From: Bacteroidetes bacterium RIFCSPLOWO2_12_FULL_35_15
Lineage (GTDB): Bacteria; Bacteroidota; Bacteroidia; 2-12-FULL-35-15
Assembly: GCA_001769385.1 (NCBI GenBank)
Contig: MEPB01000106.1
Coordinates: 1 to 36,418 of the forward strand
Length of the DNA stretch: 36,418 bases
Direction: 5' to 3'
The notes below the pieces were generated by a model. It saw only the letters and a program-made list of their open reading frames with translations, searched no databases and was not told where the DNA came from. Shown piece after piece: positions 1 to 7,704 of the stretch (the stretch's first letter is position 1; the number at the start of each line of letters is the position of its first letter). A program made the translations under genes and the position numbers.

Positions 1-272
1 AGAATGTTTTGGGTTGAAATATTTTGAATGTAAATGTTTTTATTAAATGCGCCTTTCTGTTAATGGCTTGTTTCATATGGAATAATCTGTGTGCAATATT
101 ACGAAAGCCTTATTTTTAGTATGTATTTCGTGCATAAACAAATTGTTAATATAGAGAAGCTGATGATTTGGATCTATTAATTAGATTTATATATCGACTA
201 AAAAAATGATAGGATGCGTAGTATTTAATTTTCATCATTTCGGCAGTGCATCTTAATGTAAAATTTACATTC
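1..272. other. Gene-free left edge
   Basis: No open frame with protein-like composition was found on either strand. The stretch is very AT-rich and I see no tRNA-like, repeat or terminator structure. It is probably the upstream intergenic region of the gene starting at 360. Confidence 0.5.
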
Positions 273-340
273 TTAACACAACCGTCATGTAATCTTAATT
301 TTTTGATTCCCTCTAATTGGAGCTGTGTGATCTATTTTTG
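273..340 (+). promoter_or_regulatory. Promoter of the 360 gene with weak Pho-box-like repeats
   Basis: A TATTTTTG element at 333-340 matches the Bacteroidota -7 consensus TAnnTTTG, 20 bases before the start codon. Upstream hexamers TTAACA (273), GTCATG (284) and TTAATT (295) have an 11-bp period. They start 60, 49 and 38 bp before the -7 element, one base off the register of the phosphate-block promoters. The promoter call is fairly good; the Pho-box call is tentative. Confidence 0.45.
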
Positions 341-359
341 TTGAACAATAAAATCTATT

Positions 360-683
360 ATGAAAAGAAGCCTTTTAATCATCCTAATTATCTTAATAGG
401 CAATATCGTATTTGCTGGAGATGCAAATAAAACAGAAGATAAAGGCAACTCTAAACTTATTTTTGGAAAAATAATTGATAAAAAAAGTGGGGAAGAAATT
501 GCTGGTGCAGCTGTAAAAATTGATGATAAAATTATTTATACAGATTTAAACGGAAATTTTTCTGCAAGCATTTCCACAAAACAAACTCAAGCAATTGTAA
601 CTTCGATTTCATATAATGACACTAATGTTAACATTGATCCTTTTTCATATTCTAAAATAGTTGTTGAGTTAGAATCAAAATAG
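360..683 (+). CDS. Small secreted protein with a carboxypeptidase-regulatory-like domain
   Basis: This 107-residue protein has an N-terminal signal peptide (residues 1-19, hydrophobic core followed by VFAG). The rest resembles a single carboxypeptidase-D regulatory-like beta-sandwich: the segment GKIIDKKSGEEIAGAAV, then YTDLNGNFSASI, is the characteristic 'inherited trait with a plug' pattern seen at the N-terminus of TonB-dependent receptors and in small standalone proteins of Bacteroidota. There is no receptor barrel or other domain, so it is a standalone domain and its partner is unknown. It is monocistronic, with a TAnnTTTG promoter in front and a strong hairpin terminator right behind. 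Possible Pho-like hexamers upstream suggest phosphate-linked expression, which is inference only. Confidence 0.75.
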   Translation: MKRSLLIILIILIGNIVFAGDANKTEDKGNSKLIFGKIIDKKSGEEIAGAAVKIDDKIIYTDLNGNFSASISTKQTQAIVTSISYNDTNVNIDPFSYSKIVVELESK

Positions 684-698
684 TTTAATACTTCCAAG

Positions 699-734
699 AA
701 AATCCCTTGCATAATAACATGCAAGGGATTTTTT
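699..734 (+). terminator. Rho-independent terminator after the 360 gene
   Basis: A perfect 12-bp stem (AATCCCTTGCAT at 701-712 with its complement at 719-730), a 6-base loop and a following T run. Confidence 0.9.
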
Positions 735-769
735 AATGATAGGAATCAGAATTTTACCCCTTCTGTACG

Positions 770-848
770 TTAAGTTTACATTAACTTAACATTAAAAAAT
801 ATTTATAGTCTTGTAAGCAAAATATTAAAGTAATTATAATGTACTTTG
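770..848 (+). promoter_or_regulatory. Promoter of the MORN-repeat gene with Pho-box-like repeats
   Basis: TTAAGT (770), TTAACT (781) and TTAAAA (792) have an 11-bp period. A shifted reading gives TTTACA (775) and TTAACA (786). A GTACTTTG element at 841-848 approximates the -7 consensus. The distances (49, 60 and 71 bp) fall one base off the register seen at the pst promoters, so the regulatory call is weaker there. Confidence 0.4.
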
Positions 849-881
849 TGTTGATTAATTACAAACATAAACTTTAGCGCC

Positions 882-1352
882 ATGAAAAAAATAATTTTAT
901 TACTCTCAATTAGCCTTATACTGGTTATAGGAGTATCGGCACAAAACATAGTTTTAAAAGATGGATTATACTATTCTGAGAAAAGTAGTTTATATACAGG
1001 ACCGTACACGACTTATTTCGAATCTGGAAATAAAAAATCGAATGTTGAAATTACTAATGGGAAAATTAATGGGGCAATTACATATTATTATGAAAACGGT
1101 AATGTGATGGAAACGGGTGCTTTTGTTGATAATGAAAAAAACGGACAATGGTTACGCTGGGATGAAGCCGGACATAAAATAGCAGAAGCATACTATGTTT
1201 CGAATAAAAAAAATGGAACATGGTTGGTATGGGATGCTGCTGGAATTAAGCGTTATGAAATGGTTTATGCAATGGGTGAAAAGGTAGGCAAATGGTCAAT
1301 GTGGGATGAAAAAGGAAATTTGATGAGCGAGAAATCATATAGTTCTATCTAA
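882..1352 (+). CDS. Secreted MORN-variant (YwqK-like) repeat protein
   Basis: This 156-residue protein has a signal peptide (residues 1-20, cleavage after SAQ). It is followed by at least four repeats of about 23 residues with the MORN_2 pattern YYENGNVMETGAFVDNEKNG and W-W-D-AG variants (near residues 45, 68, 92 and 115). Databases often label this family 'toxin-antitoxin system YwqK family antitoxin', but nothing here supports a toxin-antitoxin role: no toxin lies beside it and the protein is exported. It probably forms an extended beta-hairpin surface or periplasmic protein. A small lysine-rich gene follows 32 bases downstream and may be co-transcribed. Confidence 0.75.
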   Translation: MKKIILLLSISLILVIGVSAQNIVLKDGLYYSEKSSLYTGPYTTYFESGNKKSNVEITNGKINGAITYYYENGNVMETGAFVDNEKNGQWLRWDEAGHKIAEAYYVSNKKNGTWLVWDAAGIKRYEMVYAMGEKVGKWSMWDEKGNLMSEKSYSSI

Positions 1353-1384
1353 AAAATGATTTTTATAAATTTTATTCAAACAAT

Positions 1385-1621
1385 ATGCAACCAAAAAAAA
1401 TGAATCTTAAGGAAGATTTGCAATACAAGCTTTCAGTTATTATTGACTCTTTTGTTCGAGCCAATACCAAAGTAGAAACTAAGAAAATTCGAAAAGCTGT
1501 TAAGGAAGCAAGCAAGATGATTGCAAAAGCAGTTACTAAATCATTGAAAGATGAAAAATCATTAAAAAAACAACCTGCGAAATCCACTATAAAAAAAATA
1601 ATAGCAAAAAAACATAAATAA
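1385..1621 (+). CDS. Small lysine-rich basic protein, histone-H1-like composition
   Basis: This protein has 78 residues, is strongly basic, and has a predicted helical N-terminal half (residues 5-50) and a Lys/Pro/Ala tail with KKQPAKSTIKK and KKIIAKKHK. The composition resembles bacterial histone-H1-like or nucleoid-associated tails, but I recognise no defined family, so DNA binding is inferred from charge only. The ATG at 1385 is used; the ATG at 1400 (residue 6) is an alternative. It lies 32 bases after the MORN-repeat gene on the same strand, with no terminator between them, so the two are probably one transcript. Base composition is even more A-rich than its neighbours. An overlapping antisense frame is judged a shadow. 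Confidence 0.55.
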   Translation: MQPKKMNLKEDLQYKLSVIIDSFVRANTKVETKKIRKAVKEASKMIAKAVTKSLKDEKSLKKQPAKSTIKKIIAKKHK

Positions 1622-1748
1622 TAATCCTTTACAAACTTTTGTTCAGAAAAAAATAACTGTATCGGAAAAAGAAGGTGAAATTGATCATTAAAAATGTTAA
1701 TAATAAAAGAAGTTAAAAAAATTACAGATTGTTTTTTGCTTTAAAAAT

Positions 1749-2432
1749 TTAAACTTCCAAACTATAACCTATTCCTTTGATTGTTTTAATGTATTTTTCA
1801 CCCAATTTTTTACGAAGCTTTCTTATATGAACATCGATAGTTCTGTTTTTTGAAAAAATCTCATACCCCCAAATTGATTCTGATATTTCTTTGCGGGTAT
1901 ATACCTTGTGCGGTGATGCATAAAGTAATGCCAATAGTTCAAATTCTTTTTTCGGTAAGATTATTTCTTCCCCATCTTTTAAAATTAAATACCTTTCACG
2001 GTCAATTGCCAAACCGGTCATTTTTGTTTTTTCTACTTCAACTTGATGACTTGTATGCCTTTTAAGTAAGGCTTTTATTCTGCTAACAAGAACACGTGGT
2101 TTTACTGGTTTAACAATATAGTCATCTGCACCTGCATTAAATGCTGCAATTTGGGAATAATCTTCTTTTCGTTCACTAAAAAATACAATAAGTGTATTTG
2201 ATAATTCAGGATTATGGCGTAGTTCGATACAAATATCTATACCATCCAATTCAGGCATCAGTAAATCAACCAGTACAAGTTGAGGAAGTTCTTTTTCTGC
2301 AATTTTAATCGCTTCACGAGAATTGCTGGAAGAGATTACAGAAAACTCTTCGCCTTTTAAAGCTGTTGTTACAGCCGAAATAATTTCGGTATCTGTATCA
2401 ATTACTAGTATTTTATGAATAGGGTTTGCCAT
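1749..2432 (-). CDS. OmpR/PhoB-family response regulator (orphan)
   Basis: This is a 227-residue two-domain regulator. The receiver domain (residues 6-123) has acidic residues DTD at 12-14, the phospho-acceptor Asp56 in LVLVDLLMP, a Ser at 86 and the conserved Lys108 in YIVKPV. The DNA-binding winged helix (about 132-226) has the family patterns LPKKEFELL, SIWGYE and RTIDVHIRKLRKKLG, ending in IKGIGYSLEV. Length and layout match PhoB. No histidine kinase is nearby, so it is an orphan in this window. Its position beside genes with Pho-like repeats, and a set of such repeats in its own upstream region, make a PhoB role plausible but unproven. It faces the basic-protein gene tail to tail. Confidence 0.9.
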   Translation of the reverse strand: MANPIHKILVIDTDTEIISAVTTALKGEEFSVISSSNSREAIKIAEKELPQLVLVDLLMPELDGIDICIELRHNPELSNTLIVFFSERKEDYSQIAAFNAGADDYIVKPVKPRVLVSRIKALLKRHTSHQVEVEKTKMTGLAIDRERYLILKDGEEIILPKKEFELLALLYASPHKVYTRKEISESIWGYEIFSKNRTIDVHIRKLRKKLGEKYIKTIKGIGYSLEV

Positions 2433-2448
2433 TTTTTATATAATGGCA

Positions 2449-2504
2449 TAAAAGTACTTCGGTTATTCTTGTTTTACATTAAGTTAAAATTAACTTTACT
2501 TTAG
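2449..2504 (-). promoter_or_regulatory. Candidate promoter of the response regulator with Pho-like repeats
   Basis: Read on the minus strand, CTAAAG (from 2504), TTAATT (from 2493) and TTAATG (from 2482) have an 11-bp period. They start 48, 37 and 26 bp before TACTTTTA (2456-2449), a near-match to the -7 element. This is the same register as at pstS and pstC. The stretch can also be read on the plus strand as TTTACA, TTAAAA, TTTACT, so the orientation is uncertain. Confidence 0.35.
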
Positions 2505-2528
2505 GAAATTATACCATTATTATTTTAT

Positions 2529-2536
2529 TAATTTCG
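2529..2536 (+). promoter_or_regulatory. Candidate -7 element for the carbonic anhydrase and SulP unit
   Basis: TAATTTCG differs from TAnnTTTG by one base and lies 24 bases before the start codon at 2561. Confidence 0.35.
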
Positions 2537-2560
2537 TAATGAAATACATTCGTTAAAAAA

Positions 2561-3193
2561 ATGAAATCAAGTTATCAAAGACTTTTACACGGGAATCAAG
2601 CATGGGCTTCTGAAAAATTAGCAAACGACCCGAATTATTTTAAGTATCTGTCATTGGGTCAAAATCCTGAATATTTATGGATCGGCTGTTCGGATAGCAG
2701 AGTGCCGGCCAATGAAATTACAGGAACAAAATCAGGAGAAATATTTGTTCATCGAAACATTGCCAATGTGGTGGTGCATACCGATATGAATTTATTGAGT
2801 GTGTTGTATTATGCAGTTGAAGTATTGCATGTAAAACATGTGATTGTATGCGGACACTATGGTTGCAGCGGTATAATTGCCGCAATGACCAATAAGGACA
2901 ATGGATTTGTAAATAACTGGTTGCGAAACATCAAGGAAGTATATGAAAAACATTCAGAAGAGCTGGATGCAATTTCGGATATCACTAAACGTGAAAATCG
3001 TTTGGTTGAATTAAATGTGGTGGAACAAGTTCATAATCTTGGAAAAACGTTGATTATTCAACAGGCCTGGAAAAAGAGAGATTTACAGGTGCATGGCTGG
3101 GTATATGGTTTTGATGATGGATTGATCAGGGACCTTAAAGTGATGGTGGATGAAACTTCGGATTTAAAGCCGATATTCAGATATAAACTTTAA
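2561..3193 (+). CDS. can: Beta-class carbonic anhydrase, Can type
   Basis: It interconverts CO2 and bicarbonate. The 210-residue protein has the full beta-class zinc site: Cys43, Asp45 and Arg47 in IGCSDSRVP, and His99 and Cys102 in VCGHYGCSG. Spacing matches Escherichia coli Can almost residue for residue. There is no signal peptide, so it is cytoplasmic. The gene is followed after 37 bases by a SulP transporter on the same strand, a pairing that suggests bicarbonate or CO2 handling at the membrane. It differs clearly from the second carbonic anhydrase at 6991, which belongs to another branch, so the two are not recent duplicates. Confidence 0.93.
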   Translation: MKSSYQRLLHGNQAWASEKLANDPNYFKYLSLGQNPEYLWIGCSDSRVPANEITGTKSGEIFVHRNIANVVVHTDMNLLSVLYYAVEVLHVKHVIVCGHYGCSGIIAAMTNKDNGFVNNWLRNIKEVYEKHSEELDAISDITKRENRLVELNVVEQVHNLGKTLIIQQAWKKRDLQVHGWVYGFDDGLIRDLKVMVDETSDLKPIFRYKL

Positions 3194-3230
3194 AAAAACA
3201 CTGCTATATTTAGGCTTTTATTTAAGATCA

Positions 3231-4796
3231 ATGAAAAGCACAAATAGTATTACCTTGAAATATTTTGCAAATGATCTTTCTGCCGGATTAGTTGTTTTTC
3301 TTGTTGCATTGCCCTTGTGTTTAGGCATTGCTTTGGCTTCGGGTGCACCCTTGTTTTCAGGAATTATTTCTGGAATTATCGGAGGAACAGTTGTTGCATT
3401 TACCAGCAAATCTGCTCTTAGTGTCAGCGGTCCGGCTGCAGGGCTAACGGTTATTGTTCTGAATGCGATAACGCAATTGGGCAGTTATGAAATTTTTTTA
3501 TTAGCGGTTGTTTTAGCAGGCCTGATTCAAATAGCTTTAGGATATTTGAAAGCTGGAATTATCGGGTATTATTTTCCATCAAGTGTTATTAAAGGAATGC
3601 TTGCTGCTATTGGAATAATATTAATCTTGAAACAAATTCCATACGCAGTTGGATATGACCCGAATCACTTGAACAATTTAAATTTTATTCAGGCAGAGGG
3701 TGAAAATTTCTTTTCGAGAATTCTGAATTCAGTTAATTTCATTCATCCCGGAGCAGTATTAATCGCGGCTATTTCATTATTTATTTTAGTAATTTGGGAA
3801 CTTCCGTATTTGAAAAAACATACATTTTTTAAACTTGTTCCAGGTGCATTGTTTGCTGTAGTCCTCGGAATGCTTATTAACGAATGGTTTAAATCAAATG
3901 ATCCTGCATTTTATTTGTCGGGTGAAAAATTAGTGCATCTGCCGGTTGCATACTCTCTAACAGAATTTATTCATCAATTTACTTTACCTGATTTTAATGC
4001 TTTTGGAAATTATCAGGTATATGTTGTTGCTGTTACTATTGCAATTATTGCTAGTTTAGAATCTTTGTTAAGTGTGGAAGCTGTTGATAAATTGGATCCG
4101 TATAAGCGTAATACGCCAACTAATCGCGAACTGAAAGCACAAGGATTAGGTAACTTACTTTCCGGATTGATTGGCGGACTACCATTAACTGCTGTCATCG
4201 TAAGAAGTTCGGCCAATGTTAATGCCGGAGGAAAAACAAAATTATCAGCAATAATTCATGGCTTCCTTTTGTTGCTGAGTGTTATCGGGCTTGCTTCTTT
4301 TTTGAATAAAATCCCCCTTGCTTGTCTGGCTGCTTTACTTTTAATGGTAGGATATAAATTAGCAAAAATTCCTCTTTTCAGGTCGATGTTCAAATTGGGT
4401 TGGGATCAGTTCCTTCCATTCATTGTCACTATAATAGCAATTCAGTTTTCTGATCTGTTAAAAGGAATCGGAATAGGGATGGTAGTTTCTCTGTTTTTTA
4501 TTTTGCGTAACAATTATAAACGATCCTACTTCTTTCACAAGGAATCTCATCATGCCGGTGATAAGATAATCATTGAGTTAACAGAAGATGTTACGTTTCT
4601 CAATAAGGGAAGTATTGCACTTACTCTTTCGCATTTACCGGAGAACTCTTGGGTGATCATTGACGGCCGTAAATCGCACTTCATCGACATTGATGTGCTT
4701 GAAATCATTCATGATTTTAAAGATACAGCAAAGCTTAAAAATATTAAACTTGAACTAAAAAGCATTCCCGAATTTGGTCGAGTTTTCGGTAATTAA
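3231..4796 (+). CDS. SulP-family anion transporter, probably bicarbonate (copy 1)
   Basis: This 521-residue protein has 10 or more hydrophobic segments. The SulP core pattern is DLSAGLVVFLVALPLCLGIALASGAPLFSG in shortened form at residues 14-43, SVSGPAAGLTVIV at about 64-76, and the NRELKAQGLGN and GGLPLTAVIVRSSAN motifs at about 299-327. The C-terminal 80 residues form a STAS-like domain. SulP proteins carry bicarbonate, sulfate or dicarboxylates. The carbonic anhydrase just upstream and the Dab genes downstream favour bicarbonate, by context. Copy 2 at 5404 has the same length and aligns without visible gaps. No strong terminator follows. Confidence 0.9.
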   Translation: MKSTNSITLKYFANDLSAGLVVFLVALPLCLGIALASGAPLFSGIISGIIGGTVVAFTSKSALSVSGPAAGLTVIVLNAITQLGSYEIFLLAVVLAGLIQIALGYLKAGIIGYYFPSSVIKGMLAAIGIILILKQIPYAVGYDPNHLNNLNFIQAEGENFFSRILNSVNFIHPGAVLIAAISLFILVIWELPYLKKHTFFKLVPGALFAVVLGMLINEWFKSNDPAFYLSGEKLVHLPVAYSLTEFIHQFTLPDFNAFGNYQVYVVAVTIAIIASLESLLSVEAVDKLDPYKRNTPTNRELKAQGLGNLLSGLIGGLPLTAVIVRSSANVNAGGKTKLSAIIHGFLLLLSVIGLASFLNKIPLACLAALLLMVGYKLAKIPLFRSMFKLGWDQFLPFIVTIIAIQFSDLLKGIGIGMVVSLFFILRNNYKRSYFFHKESHHAGDKIIIELTEDVTFLNKGSIALTLSHLPENSWVIIDGRKSHFIDIDVLEIIHDFKDTAKLKNIKLELKSIPEFGRVFGN

Positions 4797-4895
4797 AAAA
4801 TGGAGAGAGGGTTTAACATACTCTATTTTATTGATCTATTATTAAATTTGTAAAATAATGCTTTGTTGTTAAAAAAAGTTAAAGACAAAAAATAG

Positions 4896-4927
4896 TATGA
4901 TGTTAATCATATTATTTTGCACCTTTG
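4896..4927 (+). promoter_or_regulatory. Palindromic operator-like site and -7 element before the small gene
   Basis: ATGAT-GTTA-ATCAT at 4897-4910 is a perfect 5-bp inverted repeat with a 4-base spacer, flanked by a further T/A pair. This geometry resembles CRP/FNR-family sites (TTGAT-N4-ATCAA). CACCTTTG at 4920-4927 is a near-match to the -7 element, 20 bases before the TTG start. The regulator is unknown. Confidence 0.4.
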
Positions 4928-4947
4928 CGGAATATTAAATTTGAGTC

Positions 4948-5262
4948 TTGAAAAAAATAATTACATATAGCCTTCTTATATTGGTTTTGTTTGCTTTTAA
5001 TTTTAAAGCAATAAGTTATTTTTTATATCCTTCCGATAGTTCCATCGCTTTCATACAGGATTTTGATTGCGAAGAAAAAAATGAATCTGAAAAATCTGAT
5101 CAAAAGGATAAAAAAAAGGATATCTCTGAATATTTATTTTCTAATAAAATACATACATTAAAAATTAACCGGTTATTGTTCACTCAACAATCCACCTTTT
5201 TATACGCTTCCTCTGATTACAGCAAAGCTGTTTATTGTCCACCGGACCAAACTGTTTGTTAA
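4948..5262 (+). CDS. Unknown small exported or membrane-anchored protein
   Basis: This 104-residue protein starts at TTG; no ATG lies near the N-terminus. Residues 1-25 form a hydrophobic signal or anchor helix. They are followed by an acidic-then-lysine-rich stretch (about residues 46-65, with KSDQKDKKKD), then an aromatic-rich part, ending YSKAVYCPPDQTVC. Three cysteines (one central, two at the C-terminus) could form a disulfide in the periplasm. I do not recognise the family. It sits between two SulP genes with its own promoter-like region and a palindrome upstream, so it may be a small partner or sensor of the carbon-uptake island, which is inference only. The start and the coding status are moderately sure. 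Confidence 0.6.
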   Translation: MKKIITYSLLILVLFAFNFKAISYFLYPSDSSIAFIQDFDCEEKNESEKSDQKDKKKDISEYLFSNKIHTLKINRLLFTQQSTFLYASSDYSKAVYCPPDQTVC

Positions 5263-5403
5263 TTCCTATGGTATTCTTAAATGAATGCCTGTTCCCAAAA
5301 TCATAATTAGATAAAAAAATTATAAGACCCTCATGGTTCTTGTGGTTTTACACTATTCTATGCTTTCTATTTCATTCGTTTCATCATTTAATATTTTACA
5401 TCT

Positions 5404-6969
5404 ATGGACAATACTAAGGGTTTTACTTTTAAGTATTTTAAAAATGATTTGCCTGCCGGGCTGGTAGTTTTTTTAGTTGCACTTCCGCTTTGTTTGGGCA
5501 TTGCACTGGCATCCGGTGCACCGTTATTCTCAGGAATTATTTCCGGAATAATTGGCGGAACCGTTGTAGCATTTGCCAGTGGTTCTCAATTAAGTGTTAG
5601 CGGCCCCGCAGCAGGCTTGACCGTTATTGTTCTCAATGCAATTACTCAATTAGGGGGCTATGAAGTGTTTCTACTTGCAGTTGTTTTAGCGGGCTTAATT
5701 CAAATTGCATTGGGTTATTTACGGGCAGGAATTATTGCCCATTACTTCCCATCAAGCGTTATTAAAGGCATGCTTGCAGCCATCGGAATAATTTTAATAT
5801 TGAAGCAGATACCACATGCAATTGGCTATGATAAAGACAATATAGGGGATTTTGCATTCATGCAGTCTGATGGTCAAAATACATTTTCAGAGATTTTTAA
5901 TTCTATTAACTATCTCCATCCGGGTGCAATAATAATAGCTTTAGTCTCCTTGTTTATTTTAATAATGTGGGAACGTCCCTTCCTGAAAAAGTTCAGTTTT
6001 TTTAAAATTGTTCCCGGGGCATTATTGGTAGTAATATTAGGTGTTTTACTCAATGAGTTGTTTAAACTGTTTATTCCCGGCTTTGCATTGAGTGGTGATA
6101 AGTTGGTACAGCTACCTGTTGCCCAATCCGCAAGTGGTTTTGTAAATCAATTTACCTTGCCTGATTTTACGGCATTTGGCAATTACCAGGTGTATGTAGT
6201 TGCATTCACCATCGCAATCATAGCGAGTTTAGAAACCTTATTAAGTATTGAAGCCACAGATAAACTGGATCCTTACAAACGCAATACACCAACAAACCGT
6301 GAATTAAAAGCGCAGGGAATAGGAAACTTGCTTTCCGGTTTAATTGGCGGTTTACCTTTGACAGCTGTTATTGTACGTAGTTCGGCAAATGTTAATGCCG
6401 GAGGTAAAACCAAATTGGCTGCCATTATTCACGGCATTTTTTTATTGATAAGTGTCATAGGATTAGCATCTGTTTTAAATAAAATTCCCTTATCATGTTT
6501 AGCGGCTGTCCTTTTAATGGTCGGTTATAAATTGGCAAAAGTTTCACTATTTAAATCCATGTTTAAATTGGGTTGGGAGCAGTTCGTTCCATTTATTGTT
6601 ACGATACTAGCCATCCAGTTTTCGGATTTATTAAAAGGAATTGGTATCGGTATGGTTGTTTCCATATTTATTATTCTGCGTAATAATTATAAGCTCGCCT
6701 ATTTTTTTCACAGTGATGAAAAAAGCAGCGATGATAAAATAATCATTCGATTGGCTGAAGATGTTTCTTTTTTGAACAAAGGAAGTATTGCGTTAACTCT
6801 CCGGGAATTACCTGAGAATTCTTCTGTAATTATTGATGGCACGAATTCTCACTTTATTGATATTGATGTTTTGGAATTAATTCATGATTTCAAAAATACT
6901 GCAAAACTGGAAAATATAAAATTAGAACTAATAAATATTCCGGCATTTCAAGGAGTGTCAGGACATTAA
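5404..6969 (+). CDS. SulP-family anion transporter, probably bicarbonate (copy 2)
   Basis: This 521-residue paralogue of the gene at 3231 matches it nearly throughout, including the SulP core at residues 14-43, SVSGPAAGLTVIV, the NRELKAQGIGN and GGLPLTAVIVRSSAN stretches, and a C-terminal STAS-like domain. The most divergent parts are about residues 145-170 and 205-225 and the very C-terminus. Many synonymous differences show the duplication is not recent. It is the first gene of a tight same-strand run (gaps of 21, 36 and 6 bases) with a carbonic anhydrase, dabA and dabB, so a role in inorganic-carbon uptake is likely. I saw no clear -7 element in the 141 bases upstream. Confidence 0.9.
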   Translation: MDNTKGFTFKYFKNDLPAGLVVFLVALPLCLGIALASGAPLFSGIISGIIGGTVVAFASGSQLSVSGPAAGLTVIVLNAITQLGGYEVFLLAVVLAGLIQIALGYLRAGIIAHYFPSSVIKGMLAAIGIILILKQIPHAIGYDKDNIGDFAFMQSDGQNTFSEIFNSINYLHPGAIIIALVSLFILIMWERPFLKKFSFFKIVPGALLVVILGVLLNELFKLFIPGFALSGDKLVQLPVAQSASGFVNQFTLPDFTAFGNYQVYVVAFTIAIIASLETLLSIEATDKLDPYKRNTPTNRELKAQGIGNLLSGLIGGLPLTAVIVRSSANVNAGGKTKLAAIIHGIFLLISVIGLASVLNKIPLSCLAAVLLMVGYKLAKVSLFKSMFKLGWEQFVPFIVTILAIQFSDLLKGIGIGMVVSIFIILRNNYKLAYFFHSDEKSSDDKIIIRLAEDVSFLNKGSIALTLRELPENSSVIIDGTNSHFIDIDVLELIHDFKNTAKLENIKLELINIPAFQGVSGH

Positions 6970-6990
6970 TACTTTTTAAAAATAAAAAAA

Positions 6991-7668
6991 ATGAAAGCAC
7001 ATACTGCAGAAACACAAGCCTCTATAACTCCTACAAGGGCTTTAGGAATTTTAAAAGAAGGGAACCAACGTTTTGTAAATAATTTAAAAACGAATCGCAA
7101 TCTTCTTCAACAAGTAAACGATACGCGCGATGGGCAATGGCCTTTTGCAGTTATCTTAAGTTGTATTGATAGTCGTACTTCGTCTGAGTTGATATTCGAT
7201 CAGGGCTTAGGTGATGTGTTTTCAATACGCATTGCAGGCAATATAGTTAACACCGACATTATCGGTAGCATTGAGTTTGCCTGTAAAGTAGCTGGGTCAA
7301 AATTAATTGTGGTTATGGGACATTCGCAATGTGGAGCTATAAAAGGAGCTTGCAACCATATTGAAATGGGAAATCTCACTGAATTATTATCAAAAATTCA
7401 ACCGGCAGTATATCAGGAAACAGTTACAACTGATATGGACAAAAGAAATTCCAGTAATGAAATATTTGTTGAAAATGTCGCTGCACTCAATGTGAAGCGA
7501 TCTGTAAAAACAATCATCGACCGCAGTTACATTTTAGAGCAGATGATTGAAAAAGGAGAGATTGCGATAATAGGAGCTAAGCATGACCTGGAATCGGGGT
7601 ATGTTGAGTTTTATGAAGAAACTATGATTTCTAATAAAACAGATGTAAAATCTCAAATGAGTTATTAA
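6991..7668 (+). CDS. Beta-class carbonic anhydrase (second type)
   Basis: This 225-residue protein has zinc ligands Cys58, His111 and Cys114, and the Asp60-Arg62 dyad, in SCIDSRTSSE and VVMGHSQCGAI. The N-terminal motif ALGILKEGNQRFV is typical of the branch often named CynT or 'carbonic anhydrase family protein', different from the Can-type enzyme at 2561. No clear signal peptide is present, so it should be cytoplasmic. It lies 21 bases after SulP copy 2 and 36 bases before dabA and is probably translated from the same mRNA. It may convert the imported or hydrated species to keep the uptake gradient; that role is inferred. Confidence 0.92.
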   Translation: MKAHTAETQASITPTRALGILKEGNQRFVNNLKTNRNLLQQVNDTRDGQWPFAVILSCIDSRTSSELIFDQGLGDVFSIRIAGNIVNTDIIGSIEFACKVAGSKLIVVMGHSQCGAIKGACNHIEMGNLTELLSKIQPAVYQETVTTDMDKRNSSNEIFVENVAALNVKRSVKTIIDRSYILEQMIEKGEIAIIGAKHDLESGYVEFYEETMISNKTDVKSQMSY

Positions 7669-7704
7669 GGATTAACAAAATTATTCAAACTAATATTTTA
7701 ACAA

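Noticed and set aside
882-1621. A toxin-antitoxin pair (YwqK-like gene and the small basic protein)
   Set aside because: The YwqK-like protein has a signal peptide and MORN repeats, and the basic protein has no toxin family features. The database label is not evidence.
2473-2500. Pho-box repeats (TTTACA, TTAAAA, TTTACT) as the control site of the carbonic anhydrase at 2561
   Set aside because: On the plus strand the distances to the -7 element TAATTTCG are 34, 45 and 56 bp, three bases off the phase-locked register. On the minus strand the same DNA fits the response regulator promoter in register, so I assigned it there with low confidence.
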